Positions 35,663 through 45,900 of a DNA stretch of 64,000 nucleotides are shown piece after piece (within the stretch, counting starts at the first letter, position 1; each line of letters opens with the position of its first letter). The DNA is from Ectothiorhodospiraceae bacterium (GTDB lineage Bacteria > Pseudomonadota > Gammaproteobacteria > HK1), in contig JACKNM010000021.1 in assembly GCA_024234875.1 (NCBI GenBank), positions 1 to 64,000 on the forward strand. The letters run 5' to 3'. The position numbers and the translations under genes are program-made. Below the pieces are notes generated by a model that was not told the origin of the DNA, ran no database searches, and worked only from the letters and a program-made list of their open reading frames with translations.

Positions 35663-37230
35663 CCGCGAACGCCGGCCGCGGCGGCGCGGCACTGGCCCGC
35701 AGCCTGTATCGCGCCGCCGAGGTGCGCGAGCTCGATCGGCGCCTGATCGAGGAGCACGGCACCCCGGCCATCGACCTCATGGAGCGGGCGGCGGCGGGCG
35801 CGCTCGACCATGCGCGCGCGCTCTGGCCGCGTGCCCGCCGTCTGGCGGTGGTCTGCGGCACCGGCAACAACGGTGGTGACGGGTTGGTGCTCGCGCGCAT
35901 GGCGCGTGCGCTGGGTCTGCACGCCGACGTGGTGCTCGTCGGTGACCCGGCGCGCCTGGCGCCCACCGCGGCGGAGGCGGGACGCCGGTTGGAGGCGACC
36001 GGGCCTCGACCGGATGTGGTTGCCGTCGACGCCAGCGCGGCCGACGTCGCCCGTGCCATGCGCGCGGTGCTCGAGCCGGCCGACCTGGTGGTCGACGGCC
36101 TGCTCGGCACCGGCCTCGACCGCGAGGTGCGCGGCGCCCATCGCGCGGTCATCGACGCCGTCAACGAGGCGGGGCGGCCGGTGCTCGCGCTCGACCTCCC
36201 CTCTGGCCTGCACGCCGACACCGGACGGGTCCTCGGCGTCGCGGTCCACGCCGCCGCCACCATCACCTTCATCGCGCTGAAGAGCGGGCTGTTCACCGGT
36301 CGCGCCCGCGACCACACCGGCCCCGTCCATCTCGACACCCTCGGTGCGCCGCCGTCGGCGCATCGCGGGCTCCCGGTCGCGGCCTGGCTCGATTCCTTCG
36401 AGACGGTGCGCGGCGGGCTCCCGCGCCGGCGGCCGGCGGCCCACAAGGGCGACCTCGGCCACGTCCTGGTCATCGGTGGCGACCACGGCTACGCCGGCGC
36501 GGTGCGCCTCGCGGCCGAGGCGGCCTTGCGTAGCGGGGCCGGCCTGGTGAGCGTCGCCACCCGTGCCGACCACGTCGGCGCGATCGTCTCCGCCCGGCCC
36601 GAGGTGATGGTGCGCGGGGTCGACGGCCCGACCGACCTCGAGCCACTGCTCGAGCGAGCGACGGTATTGGCGGTCGGCCCCGGGCTCGGCCACGCACCCT
36701 GGGGGCGCCGCCTGCTCGAGCGGGCCCTGGTGGCGCGCGTGCCGCGGGTGGTCGACGCGGACGGGTTGAACCTGCTCGCCGAGCGCGGTGCGCGCGCCGG
36801 CGGCGAGGGCGCGCCGCCGACCGTCATCACGCCGCATCCCGGCGAGGCGGGTCGACTCCTCGGCCAGCCCACCCGCGACGTCGAGCACGACCGCTTCGCC
36901 GCCGCCGCCGAGCTCGCGCGCCGCCACCATGCGGTGGTGGTGCTCAAGGGCGCGGGAACGGTGGTGCAGGGCCCGGGCGCGCTGCCGGCAGTCTGTGCCG
37001 ACGGCAACCCCGGCATGGCGAGCGCCGGGATGGGCGACGTCCTCACCGGCGTCATCGCCGCGCTGCTGGCCCAGGGTCTCGACGCGCTCGCCGCGGCGCG
37101 AGTCGGGGTATGTCTGCACGGCGCCGCCGGCGACCTCGCCGCCGGCGACGGTCAGGCCGGACTCCTCGCCAGCGATCTGTTCGTGCCGCTGCGTGGCCTG
37201 GTCGACGGTGGACGTGCGCCGGCTCGCTGA
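35659..37230 (+). CDS. nnr: Bifunctional NAD(P)H-hydrate epimerase / ADP-dependent dehydratase
   Basis: A 523-residue repair enzyme for hydrated NAD(P)H. N-terminal YjeF epimerase domain (VVCGTGNNGGDGLVLAR, ALDLPSGLHADTG). C-terminal ribokinase-like dehydratase domain (HKGDLGHVLVIGGDHGYAGA, DGNPGMASAGMGDVLTG). No ATG is suitable; TTG 35659 overlaps the orn stop and gives the conserved start of the fold. A longer frame to 35278 only shadows orn. tsaE follows with an overlap. Confidence 0.93.
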   Translation: MTANAGRGGAALARSLYRAAEVRELDRRLIEEHGTPAIDLMERAAAGALDHARALWPRARRLAVVCGTGNNGGDGLVLARMARALGLHADVVLVGDPARLAPTAAEAGRRLEATGPRPDVVAVDASAADVARAMRAVLEPADLVVDGLLGTGLDREVRGAHRAVIDAVNEAGRPVLALDLPSGLHADTGRVLGVAVHAAATITFIALKSGLFTGRARDHTGPVHLDTLGAPPSAHRGLPVAAWLDSFETVRGGLPRRRPAAHKGDLGHVLVIGGDHGYAGAVRLAAEAALRSGAGLVSVATRADHVGAIVSARPEVMVRGVDGPTDLEPLLERATVLAVGPGLGHAPWGRRLLERALVARVPRVVDADGLNLLAERGARAGGEGAPPTVITPHPGEAGRLLGQPTRDVEHDRFAAAAELARRHHAVVVLKGAGTVVQGPGALPAVCADGNPGMASAGMGDVLTGVIAALLAQGLDALAAARVGVCLHGAAGDLAAGDGQAGLLASDLFVPLRGLVDGGRAPAR

Positions 37231-37708
37231 CCCGGCGGCCACCACCGCGCTCGGGACCTGGCTCGGTCGGGGGCTCGCCGACGCCGCGGCCGCTCGCGGG
37301 CCGGGAGCCCTGCTGGTCGCCCTGCACGGGCCGCTCGGTGCCGGCAAGACCACGCTCACCCGGGGCCTGCTCCGCGCCTTCGGTCATCAGGGCGCGGTGC
37401 GCTCACCGACCTACACCCTCGTCGAGCCCTACGAGCTCGGCGCGCGCAGCGTCCATCACCTCGACCTCTACCGGGTCGCCGATCCGGACGAGCTCGAGCA
37501 CCTCGGCCTGCGCGACCTCCTCGGTGAGCCCGCGGCGGTCTGCGTCGTGGAATGGGCCGAGCGTGGGGAGGGCTGGCTTCCCGCGGCGGACATCGAGGTG
37601 ACGCTCGCCATCGACGGTGAGGGCCGGCGGGCGACGGTTCGGGCCGGCTCGCCGCGTGGGGCGGCGGTGCTCGCGGCCGCCGACCGCGGGCCGGAGGCCG
37701 GCGCCTGA
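37208..37708 (+). CDS. tsaE: tRNA threonylcarbamoyladenosine biosynthesis ATPase TsaE
   Basis: A 166-residue ATPase needed for t6A37 in tRNA, acting with TsaB and TsaD. Walker A LHGPLGAGKTTLTRGLL, the switch SPTYTLVEPY, HHLDLYRV and VVEWAERG are typical. GTG 37208 (or GTG 37214) starts inside the last codons of nnr. The nnr-tsaE-amiC order is classic for gammaproteobacteria. Confidence 0.95.
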   Translation: MDVRRLADPAATTALGTWLGRGLADAAAARGPGALLVALHGPLGAGKTTLTRGLLRAFGHQGAVRSPTYTLVEPYELGARSVHHLDLYRVADPDELEHLGLRDLLGEPAAVCVVEWAERGEGWLPAADIEVTLAIDGEGRRATVRAGSPRGAAVLAAADRGPEAGA

Positions 37709-37837
37709 CCTGAGGTCCCTGGCGAGATCGCTGCCGCAGATGTGAGCCAGCTCTTCGTTTCGATTCTAGGAACTTGCAATAAGCTCAGGAATCAATTAGA
37801 AAATCGACATCTCGTCGCGATCTGGCCAGACATCGGG

Positions 37838-39116
37838 ATGACGCGAGTCGCGGGGTTGCTGCTGCTTCTACTCGCCGTGGCCTGTGCGCATGCACAGGTC
37901 ATCGTGGGTGGCGTGCGCACCTGGCCGGCGCCGGATCACACCCGGGTGGTGATCGACATCGACGGGCCGGTCGAGCACTCGGTGTTCGTGCTCCATGCGC
38001 CGGAGCGGGTGGTGGTGGACCTCCGCCGGGCGCGCCTCGGCGGCTCGGTCGACCGCGGGGCCGACGACGGCGGGCTGCTCAAGCGCGTGCGTGGTGCCGG
38101 GCGCGGCTCGGGCGATGTGCGCATCGTGCTGGAGACCGCCTCGGCGGTGCGACCGCGCAGCTTCCTGCTCAAGCCGAACGCGAAGTACGGTCACCGCCTG
38201 GTGGTCGACCTCCTGCCGCAGTCGGCCGGACCGGCCTCGCGCGCGGCCCGCGGCGGCGAGGTCCGCTTGCGTGACGTGGTGGTGGCCATCGACGCCGGGC
38301 ACGGCGGTGAGGACCCGGGGGCCATCGGCTCTGGTGGCACGCGCGAGAAGGACGTGGTGCTCGCGGTCGCACGCCGGCTCGAGGCGCTGCTGCGCAGCGA
38401 GCGTGGCATGCGGCCGTTGCTGGTGCGCGAGGGGGACTACTACCTCGGCCTGCGACGGCGCATGGAGGTCGCGCGCGAGGGTCGGGCCGACCTCTTCGTC
38501 TCGATCCACGCCGACTCCTTCAACGACAGCCGCGTGCGCGGCTCGTCGGTGTTCGTGCTCTCGCGGCGCGGGGCGAGTAGCGAGGCCGCGCGCTGGCTGG
38601 CCGAGCAGGAGAACGCGGCCGACCTGGTCGGCGGGGTCTCGCTCGACGACAAGGACGAGCTGCTCGCCTCGGTCCTGCTCGACCTCTCTCAGACCGCGAC
38701 CCTCAGCGCCAGCACCGAGGTCGGGAGCCGGGTGCTGGAGCGCCTCCAGGGCAGTGGGGCGGCTGCACAAGCGCCAGGTCAGGCGCGCCGGCTTCATGTG
38801 CTGAAGGTCCCCGGACATCCCGTCGATCCTGGTCGAGACCGCGTTCACCATCCAGCCCGAGCGAGGGCGGCGGCTGAACGACGCGGCACCGGCAGTCGCT
38901 GGCCAGGCGATTCTCGAGGCGTGCGCGTGGGGCGCTTCCGGCGCAACGCGCCGCGGAATTTCGATGCTCGCCAGCCCGCCTTACATGGTCGAGCCAGAGG
39001 ATACCCTGTCGGCGATCGCCTCGCGCCTACCGGGTATGCGATAGCCGATCTGCGAGAAGCGCCAACGGCAAAGCGCGACACTGCGCTGCGTCGGCGAGAC
39101 CCTGATGATTCCCTGA
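37838..39116 (+). pseudogene. amiC: N-acetylmuramoyl-L-alanine amidase AmiC, 3' third frameshifted
   Basis: Periplasmic murein amidase for daughter-cell separation. The start is intact: signal MTRVAGLLLLLLAVACAHAQ, AMIN domain (~20-130), and the amidase_3 domain with VVAIDAGHGGEDPGAIG (Zn His) and FVSIHADSFND. From ~38748 the frame breaks: RLHKRQVRRAGFM, then DIPSILVETAF, then the LysM pieces VEPEDTLSAIASR and VGETLMIP lie in different frames. After correction it would end at 39116 with ~425 residues, a normal length. ATG 37838 gives the signal peptide. The breaks start the indel-rich block. Confidence 0.85.
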
Positions 39117-39133
39117 CCGGTCGGGCTGCGAGG

Positions 39134-39786
39134 TCACGCCGACGTGGCGAGCAGCTCCGCGCACTCTCCACCGAGCCGCGCCGCAGCAGCAGCCAGAGCG
39201 CGAGGCCGCCACCAGCGCCAGAGCACGGTCGCGCGCATGCCGGCGAGCAGCAGCGCCCGGATGCGCTCAGCGTGGGCGCGGTCAGCGAGCACCCGCGGGT
39301 CGCCTCGCACCAGGATGCACGCGGGCCACCCAGGGCTGATGGTCGGTCGGCCTGGATCATAGCCGGGGTTGGCGCGACCACGTTGTGATAGTCGAAAGGG
39401 CCCATTTCAACTGGCAATTACGTGCGACCTCCGAGGCCCGTCGCGCGGCGTCGCGCAGGTCGTCACGCCAGGCAGAGACGTCGCTCCAGGTCATCAGGCT
39501 CGCGCCGTAGCGTGGCGATCTCCACCTCGGGCCCCACCCTCACGGGCGAGTTGGCGAAGCACACGGTCTCGGCGAGGCGTAGCCGAGCCGGTGAGTCGAG
39601 CACTATGCTCGACCGGCTGATCGATAACGCAGCACACTTTTTCCATGCAGACCCGCAGCGCCACCGAGTCACAGCACCCGTCTCGGAGCACGTCGCTGCC
39701 TGTGCGCGCCGCCTGGAAGATCCCGGCCACCGCGAGCACCGTTGGGTGAGGGGTGAGGCAAACGCCACCGCCTGACCCTCGGTCAT
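39134..39786 (-). pseudogene. hflD: HflD homologue, many frameshifts
   Basis: Recognised from pieces in several minus-strand frames: an N-terminal MTEGQAVAFA, then VLAVAGIFQAAR, CCDSVALRVCMEKV, DLERRL, and near the C-terminus GDPRVLADRAHAERIRALLL plus AGMRATVLWR. Corrected length (~217 codons) matches HflD, a membrane-associated protein linked to CII stability in E. coli. Its ATG overlaps the mnmA stop (ATGA at 39786-39783), the usual mnmA-hflD arrangement. purB, the common next gene, is replaced by convergent amiC. Confidence 0.75.
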
Positions 39787-40938
39787 CGCGCCGGCCCGTC
39801 GACGGCGGACCCAGCGACGTCGATGACCGCGCCGCCAGGGGGCATTCCCCGTCGTGGTAGAGGCACCGACTGCCCCGGCAGCCGCCCTGCGGCCTCGAAG
39901 CGCCGTGAGTGCATCCCCGGCGCTCGCCACCGGTGCACAGCTGGGCAACTGGCGGTGACGAATCCGCGCCGTGCACTGCAGTGCGCTTGATGGTGGCGTG
40001 TCGCCGACCCAGGACAGGTCCGACGCGGTGAGCCGGTCGGGGCTGGCCGCAGAACGCAGGGTGGTCGGCGCCCTGGGTCGCAAGCACGTTCGTCGCCTGC
40101 TCGCTTGGCGACCACGTACCAGGGAGTTGCCGCTCGAGCCCGCTCGGCCGCCGATACCGAAGACCGCGGCGCTGGCCGATGGTATGAAGGCGAAGGCCAG
40201 GTGCTCGCCGATCTCGCCCGATTCCTCAGGATCGCGGATCGGTGGTCAACTCGGGGGGCGAGCGGGCCAGGAAGGCGCGAGAGCAGCTGCTTTCGCCGAT
40301 GAAGCAGATCCCCGGTGTCGGGCCGCTCGCTGGGCGCAGGAAGCCCGGCGTCGCCAGGCCAACCGCCGCACCTGCGACTTCTGCAGGTGCCCCGACCGGG
40401 AACAGCGCGTGTCGCAGTGCGCACAATCGAGCAGTGGAAATGAGTCTGGTCCTTGGCAGGCGTCAGCTTTGACCAGCAGCAGTGGCTGCCCGGCGTCGTG
40501 CCCGGTCGAGCCGGGCGGCGTAGTAATCAGTGGCGACTTTGGTCGGCGCCGGGATCGCCCAGGCGATATCGCCAGAGATAGAACGACCTCGCGATTGCAC
40601 AGGACGACGTCAGGGTTGGGGTGCGTCCGGCCCGATGCTCTCAACGAGAAGCGCTCAGACACGCGCTCCCAGTAGTCAGCCGACAAGATTCTGCCGTGTG
40701 CAGAGGCGATCGAGCCGGTCACAGACGCGACTGGCCATCTCGGGTCAGCGGCCGCGGCGCAGTGCCGTCGCGGTCGTCCTCCTCAGTTCTTGGCGAATAA
40801 CGCGCGCTCTGCACCCGGCGCGGGTCGGCAACAACGCCGCGACCGCGGAGTCGGCGCCGCCGACAGCGCGAGCGAAGACGCTTAGCGCAGGGGCTCGCCG
40901 CGCCCAGCCAGGACGCGTCGTACGCTTGAAGCTGCCAT
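39783..40938 (-). pseudogene. mnmA: tRNA-specific 2-thiouridylase MnmA, many frameshifts
   Basis: Makes s2U34 in tRNA. Minus-strand pieces in all three frames fit MnmA in order: ARAVGGADSAVAALLPTRAG (the PP-loop, normally SGGVDSAV), ADYWERVSERF, GRTHPNPDVVLCNREV, CALRHALFPVGAPAEVAG, TPGICFIGES, FLARSPPE, PWYVVAK and LPGQSVPL followed by PPGGAVID. ATG 40938 to TGA 39783 is 1156 bp, close to a normal ~380 codons. Because MnmA is near-essential, real loss is unlikely. Confidence 0.82.
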
Positions 40939-41217
40939 CGTGGTGGTGAGTCGCCGCGGGCGGACCCCAGCGCACTGAGTCTCGTGTCGAGCAGCAGATG
41001 GATGGCGGACTCTATCACAGCCGCCGGAGACGTCGCCAGCGGGCACCGTCCCCTGCCGGTCGGCGGCCGCGGACCGCCACCGGTCTCCAGGCGTGGCGGG
41101 GTGAACAATCGTGTCGCAGGTGGCGCCAGGGGCGCCGGGCGGTGGGCGAAACTACAGTGGAGTCCGGTGATCGACGTCGTGAACGGTGCGGGCGACGGAT
41201 CACCGCGGAGGACGGCG
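40939..41217. other. 279-bp divergent gap within the indel-rich block
   Basis: It lies between the mnmA start (minus) and the DUF4126 start (plus). No protein piece could be recognised on either strand. A GCGGAGGA ribosome site (41204-41213) leads into ATG 41218. A nudix gene, often next to mnmA, was looked for and not seen. Confidence 0.35.
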
Positions 41218-41838
41218 ATGGATCTCGTACCGAGACGGTAGCCCTGACCATGGGGGCGGCTTGGGCGAGCGGCATCAACCTCTACGCGCCATCCTGATGC
41301 TCGGTCTGATGGGCGCCTACCGGGCACGTGGTGCTGCCGGCGGATCTCGCGCCGCTCACGCATCCGCTAGTCATCAGGGCGGCCAGTTCATATACTGCGT
41401 CAGAGTTCTTCGCCGACAAGGTGCAGAATTGGACACCAGCTGGGACGCGCACACGTTCCTGCGCATCCCGGCGGCGCGGCGCGCTGGCCGCGGGCGCGGT
41501 CAGTGACGTCAACGTCATCGCGCAGGTGGCCGCAGCCCTGTCAGCGGAACCCTGGCGGCCGGCGATCCACGCCACCACCAGGCGGGCGCCAGGTGATGAT
41601 CAACACCTCGCCCGAGCCGGTCAGCAGCCAGGTGGCGTCCTGTGTCGGAGAGACGTGGCGGTGTTCAGGGGGCTCTGGGTCTGTCTCAACTGCCGTGGGC
41701 CTTCGTCGCGCTGCTGGCGGTGTTCACGTCCTCGTCATGGCCTGGTTACTGCCACGGATCTGGCGCAGGGTGATGGTACTCGCGCGCACCGTCGAGCTGG
41801 CTCGGCATGGTGGGCGAGGAGAGGCACCAGTGGGCTGA
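41218..41838 (+). pseudogene. DUF4126 family membrane protein, frameshifted
   Basis: Plus-strand pieces in order: TETVALTMGAAWASGINLYA, ILMLGLMGAY, VLPADLAPLTHPLVI, EFFADKV, DTSWDAHTFLRIPA, VMINTSPEPVSSQVAS, and the C-terminal segment WAFVALLAVF then VLVMAWLLPRIWRRVMVLAR. They match DUF4126 proteins, small polytopic membrane proteins of unknown function. Span of ~207 codons is normal. Divergent from mnmA. Confidence 0.75.
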
Positions 41839-41894
41839 TCGGCGAGCAGGACGGGCTCGCGCGCGGTGCGTGCCCGTCCCGCGTACGTGCCTGC

Positions 41895-42690
41895 CGCAGT
41901 CAGCGGCAGCGCCGAAGACACCTTCTTCAGCAGGTCAGTGCCGCGCGCGAAGCCCAGATGAGCGGATTCGCTTCTCCTCCGCCGCGATCATCGCGACAGC
42001 CCGTCGAGTGCCTTGTCAGTCACGTAACCGACGTCAGATCCAGCGCCTGCTGGGCGAAATGGCCCGGCCGCCGGACCCACGCGCGGTGGCACTGGCAGGC
42101 GGCAGTGACGCCAGCACGGCGCTGGTCGCCTGCTCGACCAGCGGTCAGCCCTGCGGTGAAAGCTTGTCGCCGACCTTGCGGAAGTACTGCGTGGCGGCGT
42201 CGTCAGGGGCCGGAGAGGGATGCGTTGCGCGTCCTCGACCGTCATCTCGCGGATGGCGTCACCGAGGATCAGGCCTGCCGCTGCGGAACCGCCCCCTCGG
42301 CGGCCCGGTTCATGGTGGTCCGCAGGCTCGTCGGCGTAGCGGCTGGCCGAAAGTGCGCAGCGCCTTCTCGACCAGTCGCAGGGGATTCAGGGAATGGGGA
42401 TCCACGCTCAGGTTGCCGGGAACCCGTCGCCACGTCCGAGCTCGAGCCGCGCTCGGCCCCCTGGGCTAACGCCTCCTTGAGCCCGGACCACCACCTCCGA
42501 GTCGGTCAGGGCGCGGCGGCAGCCCGTGCCTGACAGACCGGGGACTTGAGCATCGAGGAAGTTGCCGAGCTGCGCGAAGCGACCGTGGGTGGGGCCGAGG
42601 CGGCAACGACGACAGTGGTGGACACCAGGGCACGCAGGCAGGTGCGGCGGCAGATGGTCCAGGGTCACAGGTTGCTCGCTTGGCGGGTCG
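41895..42690 (-). pseudogene. DUF4197 domain protein, frameshifted
   Basis: Minus-strand pieces: a hydrophobic N-terminus (LRALVSTTVVVAASAP), ALTDSEVV, VEKALRTFGQ, TMNRAAEGAVPQ, LILGDAIREMTVEDAQRILS, DDAATQYFRKVGDKLSPQ, VEQATSAV, FAQQALDLT, YVTDKALDGL and GTDLLKKV. Their order is that of DUF4197 proteins, exported or periplasmic proteins of unknown function common in Chromatiales. Ends are approximate. It lies just downstream of yhdP. Confidence 0.75.
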
Positions 42691-42937
42691 GGGCAGTCGG
42701 TCGGAAAGTGGTGTGCTCGCGCGACGGCGCTCGGGGTCCCTCACGGGCGGTCAGCTCCCTTCGGCGAGGAGGTCGTCGGCGGCGCCGGGACGCGCTCGAT
42801 TCGGGGCTCGTCAGCTGCCGGTGATCGTATAATATCGGTAGGCGAAGACCTTGTCGAACGTGGGCGTCGCTGGAGCAGGGTCTCCGGCGAGCCAGATGGC
42901 GGCGATGGCGCGGTCGGCGACACCCGCAGCGTGACCG

Positions 42938-45900
42938 TCACCTCCTGCTCGTAGTCCTCGGCCACCGGCGGTGCGGCCGCGGCATCGATGCAGGCGGCCG
43001 GAGCCCTCGATCCGCAGGTCGTTGGGTGTAGGCATTGCCACCCTCGAGCGCGAACGTTCCCTCCATCCGCTCGTAAGGGAAGCCGTCCTCGAACAGGTCG
43101 CTGAAGTCGAACAGCAGCCGCCGTGGGAGCATCGGCAGCATCAGCAGGCTGAACAGCCGGCTGGTGGCGCCGCGGCGAACGTCGGGCAGTCGGCCGGCGG
43201 TGGCTCGAAAGCGCAGCGTCCCGGCGATGGCGTCGAGGCCGAAGTCGAGCGGGGCGCCGGGCCACTCCGCCTCGAGGTCGATGCGCGCCGCGCCGCCCTC
43301 GGCCCCGGACCCCGCGTGGCCGACCGCCGCCAGCAGTGCCTGCAGGCTCTCGCCGTCGACCGCCATGGCGAGCCGTGACCGCTGCCCCCCGCGGCCCGCG
43401 CCCCAGGCGCCGGTGCCGCGCGCCGAGACCCCGGCGCCGTCGATCGCGAGCTCGGTGAGGCGCAGTCCCTCGGGAGTCGGGTCGGTGCTCAGTCGCAGGT
43501 CGCCGAGGGTGCGGCCGTCGATTCGGCAGTCTCCGCAGCGCAGGCGCAGGGCCGGAATCCGTCGCGGGTCGAGCGCGGCCTCGGCGCGGGTCGGCTCCCG
43601 GCCGGCGGACGGTGTCAGGGTCATGGTGAGGCGCGGGAAGTCGACCTGGATCGGGGTTCCCGCGGTTGCCGCTCCGACCTCGATGCGACCTTCGGTCGCG
43701 GGGCCGACGACCGCCAGCGACCAGCCGTCGCCGCGGTCGCGTCGCGCGCTGATACGGGTCTCTGCCAGCCGCGCCCCGAACAGCTCCAACGCGTCGACCC
43801 GCACGTCGAGCCCGGTGACGCGGTCGAGCATCGCCCCCGCGGGGGAGCCCCCCGCCGCGGCCGGGGCCGCGGCTCCCGCCACCCGGAACCACTCGCCGAG
43901 GGGAAGCCGCGAGATCCGGCCACTGACGAGCAGGGCGGCCTGCTCGGGCAACGCCGGCGGCCGCGGGCCGAAGCCGATCTGCCCACGCTCGAGCTGTGGG
44001 TGGCCGTCGGCGTCGGGCACCACGCGAAGGATCGCGCTCACCCGCTCGCCGTAGCGGACGTCGATGATGCGATCACCGTCGGCGGTGAACTCGGTCCGCA
44101 CGCGAAGCGCGGTCGGGTCGGTGAACGACTTGCCGAGCGGAGCCGGAAGCGCCACCCGGACACCGCGAAGCTCCGATTCGACCTCCACCAGCGCCAGCCG
44201 CTCGCCGCGGGTGCGGCGGTTCGGCACCTCGATGGTGGCCTGCCATCCGGTGGTGCCCTCGATGTGCTCGAGGAACGGCGAGTCGTCCACGCGCGGCGAC
44301 CGCAGCAGGCCAGAGTTGTAGAGGTGGCTGGCGAGGTACGGCCCGGTCGCGCGCCCGCTGACGGTGACCCGGGTCAGGGCGCCGTCGCGGCTGGGCTGCG
44401 CGGTGAGGCGAATCGGCTCGCCGAGGTAGCGCGCCGACACCTCGCTCGCCTCGACCCCGAGGGCGTCGAAGCGAAAGCTGCCGCTCACCGCCTCCAGACC
44501 CTCGTCCAGACCGGGCAGCCCGACCGCGTTCGCCCGTGCCGTGAGCACCCCCTCGACACGCCCCGGGCTCCCCTTCAGCGGCAGCTCGAGATCGAGGTCG
44601 AGGCTGCTCGCCCCCCGGGCCCGCACCGCGCGGAGGAAGTGATCGAAGCGTGGCGCGAGAGGACTGCGGCGGACGAACTGCGCCCCCTGCTCGGTGGTGC
44701 CGTCGACGCGACCGCGCACCGTCAGCACCGGCTCCGGCGCGCCGACGTCGGCGATTCCGATCTCGGCGCGGGCGATGCGGGCGCCGGACACCTGGCCGTC
44801 GGTGATGACCGCGGACATCCGGCGGTCGTCGAAGGTGATGTGCCCGCTCGCCTGCGAGATCTCGGGCCAGCCGACGCCGTAGTCGAGCGTCGCGTCGTGG
44901 ACGTCGAGACGGGCGGCGATGCGCGGACCGAGCGGCTCCTGGCCGTCGGGCGAGGTCCCCGCGCCACGGCGCAGCTCGACCTCGGCGCGATCGATCCGAC
45001 CGGCCACGATGGCGCGCTCGAGCCACTCGACCAGCACCTTCGGGAGCAGCGCGCTCGGCAGATAACGCAGGAGCGGCGGTGCCGCGGTGTCGTCGATGCG
45101 GGCGGCCACGCCGTAGTGCGGAAAGGCTCCGTCGCGCCAGACGGCGTCGCCGCGCAGCGTCATGGCGACGACGTCGTCGGCCACCATCACCTCCCGCGCC
45201 TCGAGGTGGAAGCCATCGCCGAGGTCGCGCGCCACCAGGCGGCCGCCCTTGATGGCGAGCGCGAGCGCCGGCTCGATCAGACCGCCGGCATCGCCCTCGA
45301 TCGACCCCGACTCGAGCGCCACGCGATAGCCCTCCGCGCCGACCGCGACCCGGGCCCGGAGGTCGCGGAGCCGCGGTGCCCGCGGACCGAGGGTCACCGA
45401 CTCGGCCTCGATTCGCGCCTCCGCGGTGGTCAGCGCCGCGCCGGCCCGGAGCGTCGCGCGCAGCGCGAGCCCGGTCACCGTGCCCCTCGCGTCGAGCCCC
45501 GCCGGCAGCGAGCCGGGTCGCAGGCCGCGGGCGACGGCGAGGACGTCGGCGATGGCGAGGTGACCGAAGGTGAGGTCGACGACGCTGCCGTCTTCCAGGG
45601 TGGGGTCGGCCTCGATGCGCACGTGCTCGACCCGGGTGCGCGTGCCACCCATCCCGACCACCACGTCGCGGAGGTCCGCGCGGAGTCGTTCCGTGCCGCG
45701 GCGGACGTCGACCGAGGCGTCGAGCGCGAGCGGTCCGAGCGCGGCGGCATGCGTGGCCTCGACATCGCGCAGCGCCACCCGACCCTGGGCCGACTCGAGC
45801 GCGCCCCCGACCCAACGCGACGCGACGTCGCCTTCCAGCGTGCCGCGCGGGGCGAGCCCGAGCAGCGCCGGCAACCCGGGCGCGGCGCCGAGCGGCGCCG

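Larger units (their letters stand above)
38748..43027. other. Indel-rich block: about 4.3 kb where every gene is frameshifted
   Basis: Within this span parts of amiC and yhdP and the whole of hflD, mnmA, a DUF4126 and a DUF4197 gene can each be pieced together only by switching frame every few tens of bases. Example: near 38800 one G is missing after ATG and one extra G follows AAG; at ~43025 one extra C breaks yhdP. Both borders lie inside genes whose other parts are clean. Gene order and spacing are normal (hflD and mnmA still overlap as ATGA). This fits low-fidelity sequence in an assembly better than decay. Confidence 0.8.

Noticed and set aside
39463..42824. Many 60-400-residue open frames on both strands as possible novel genes
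   Set aside because: Each contains only fragments of HflD, MnmA, DUF4126 or DUF4197 switching frame; none is an independent gene.
42826..42836. TATAATATC as a promoter -10 box
   Set aside because: It falls inside the broken 3' end of yhdP, where it encodes part of the conserved YRYYTITGS block on the minus strand.
38748..43027. Ancient pseudogene cluster or mobile island as the cause of the broken genes
   Set aside because: Gene order, overlaps and lengths are kept, borders lie within genes, and no mobile gene is present, so low-fidelity sequence is the simpler reading.
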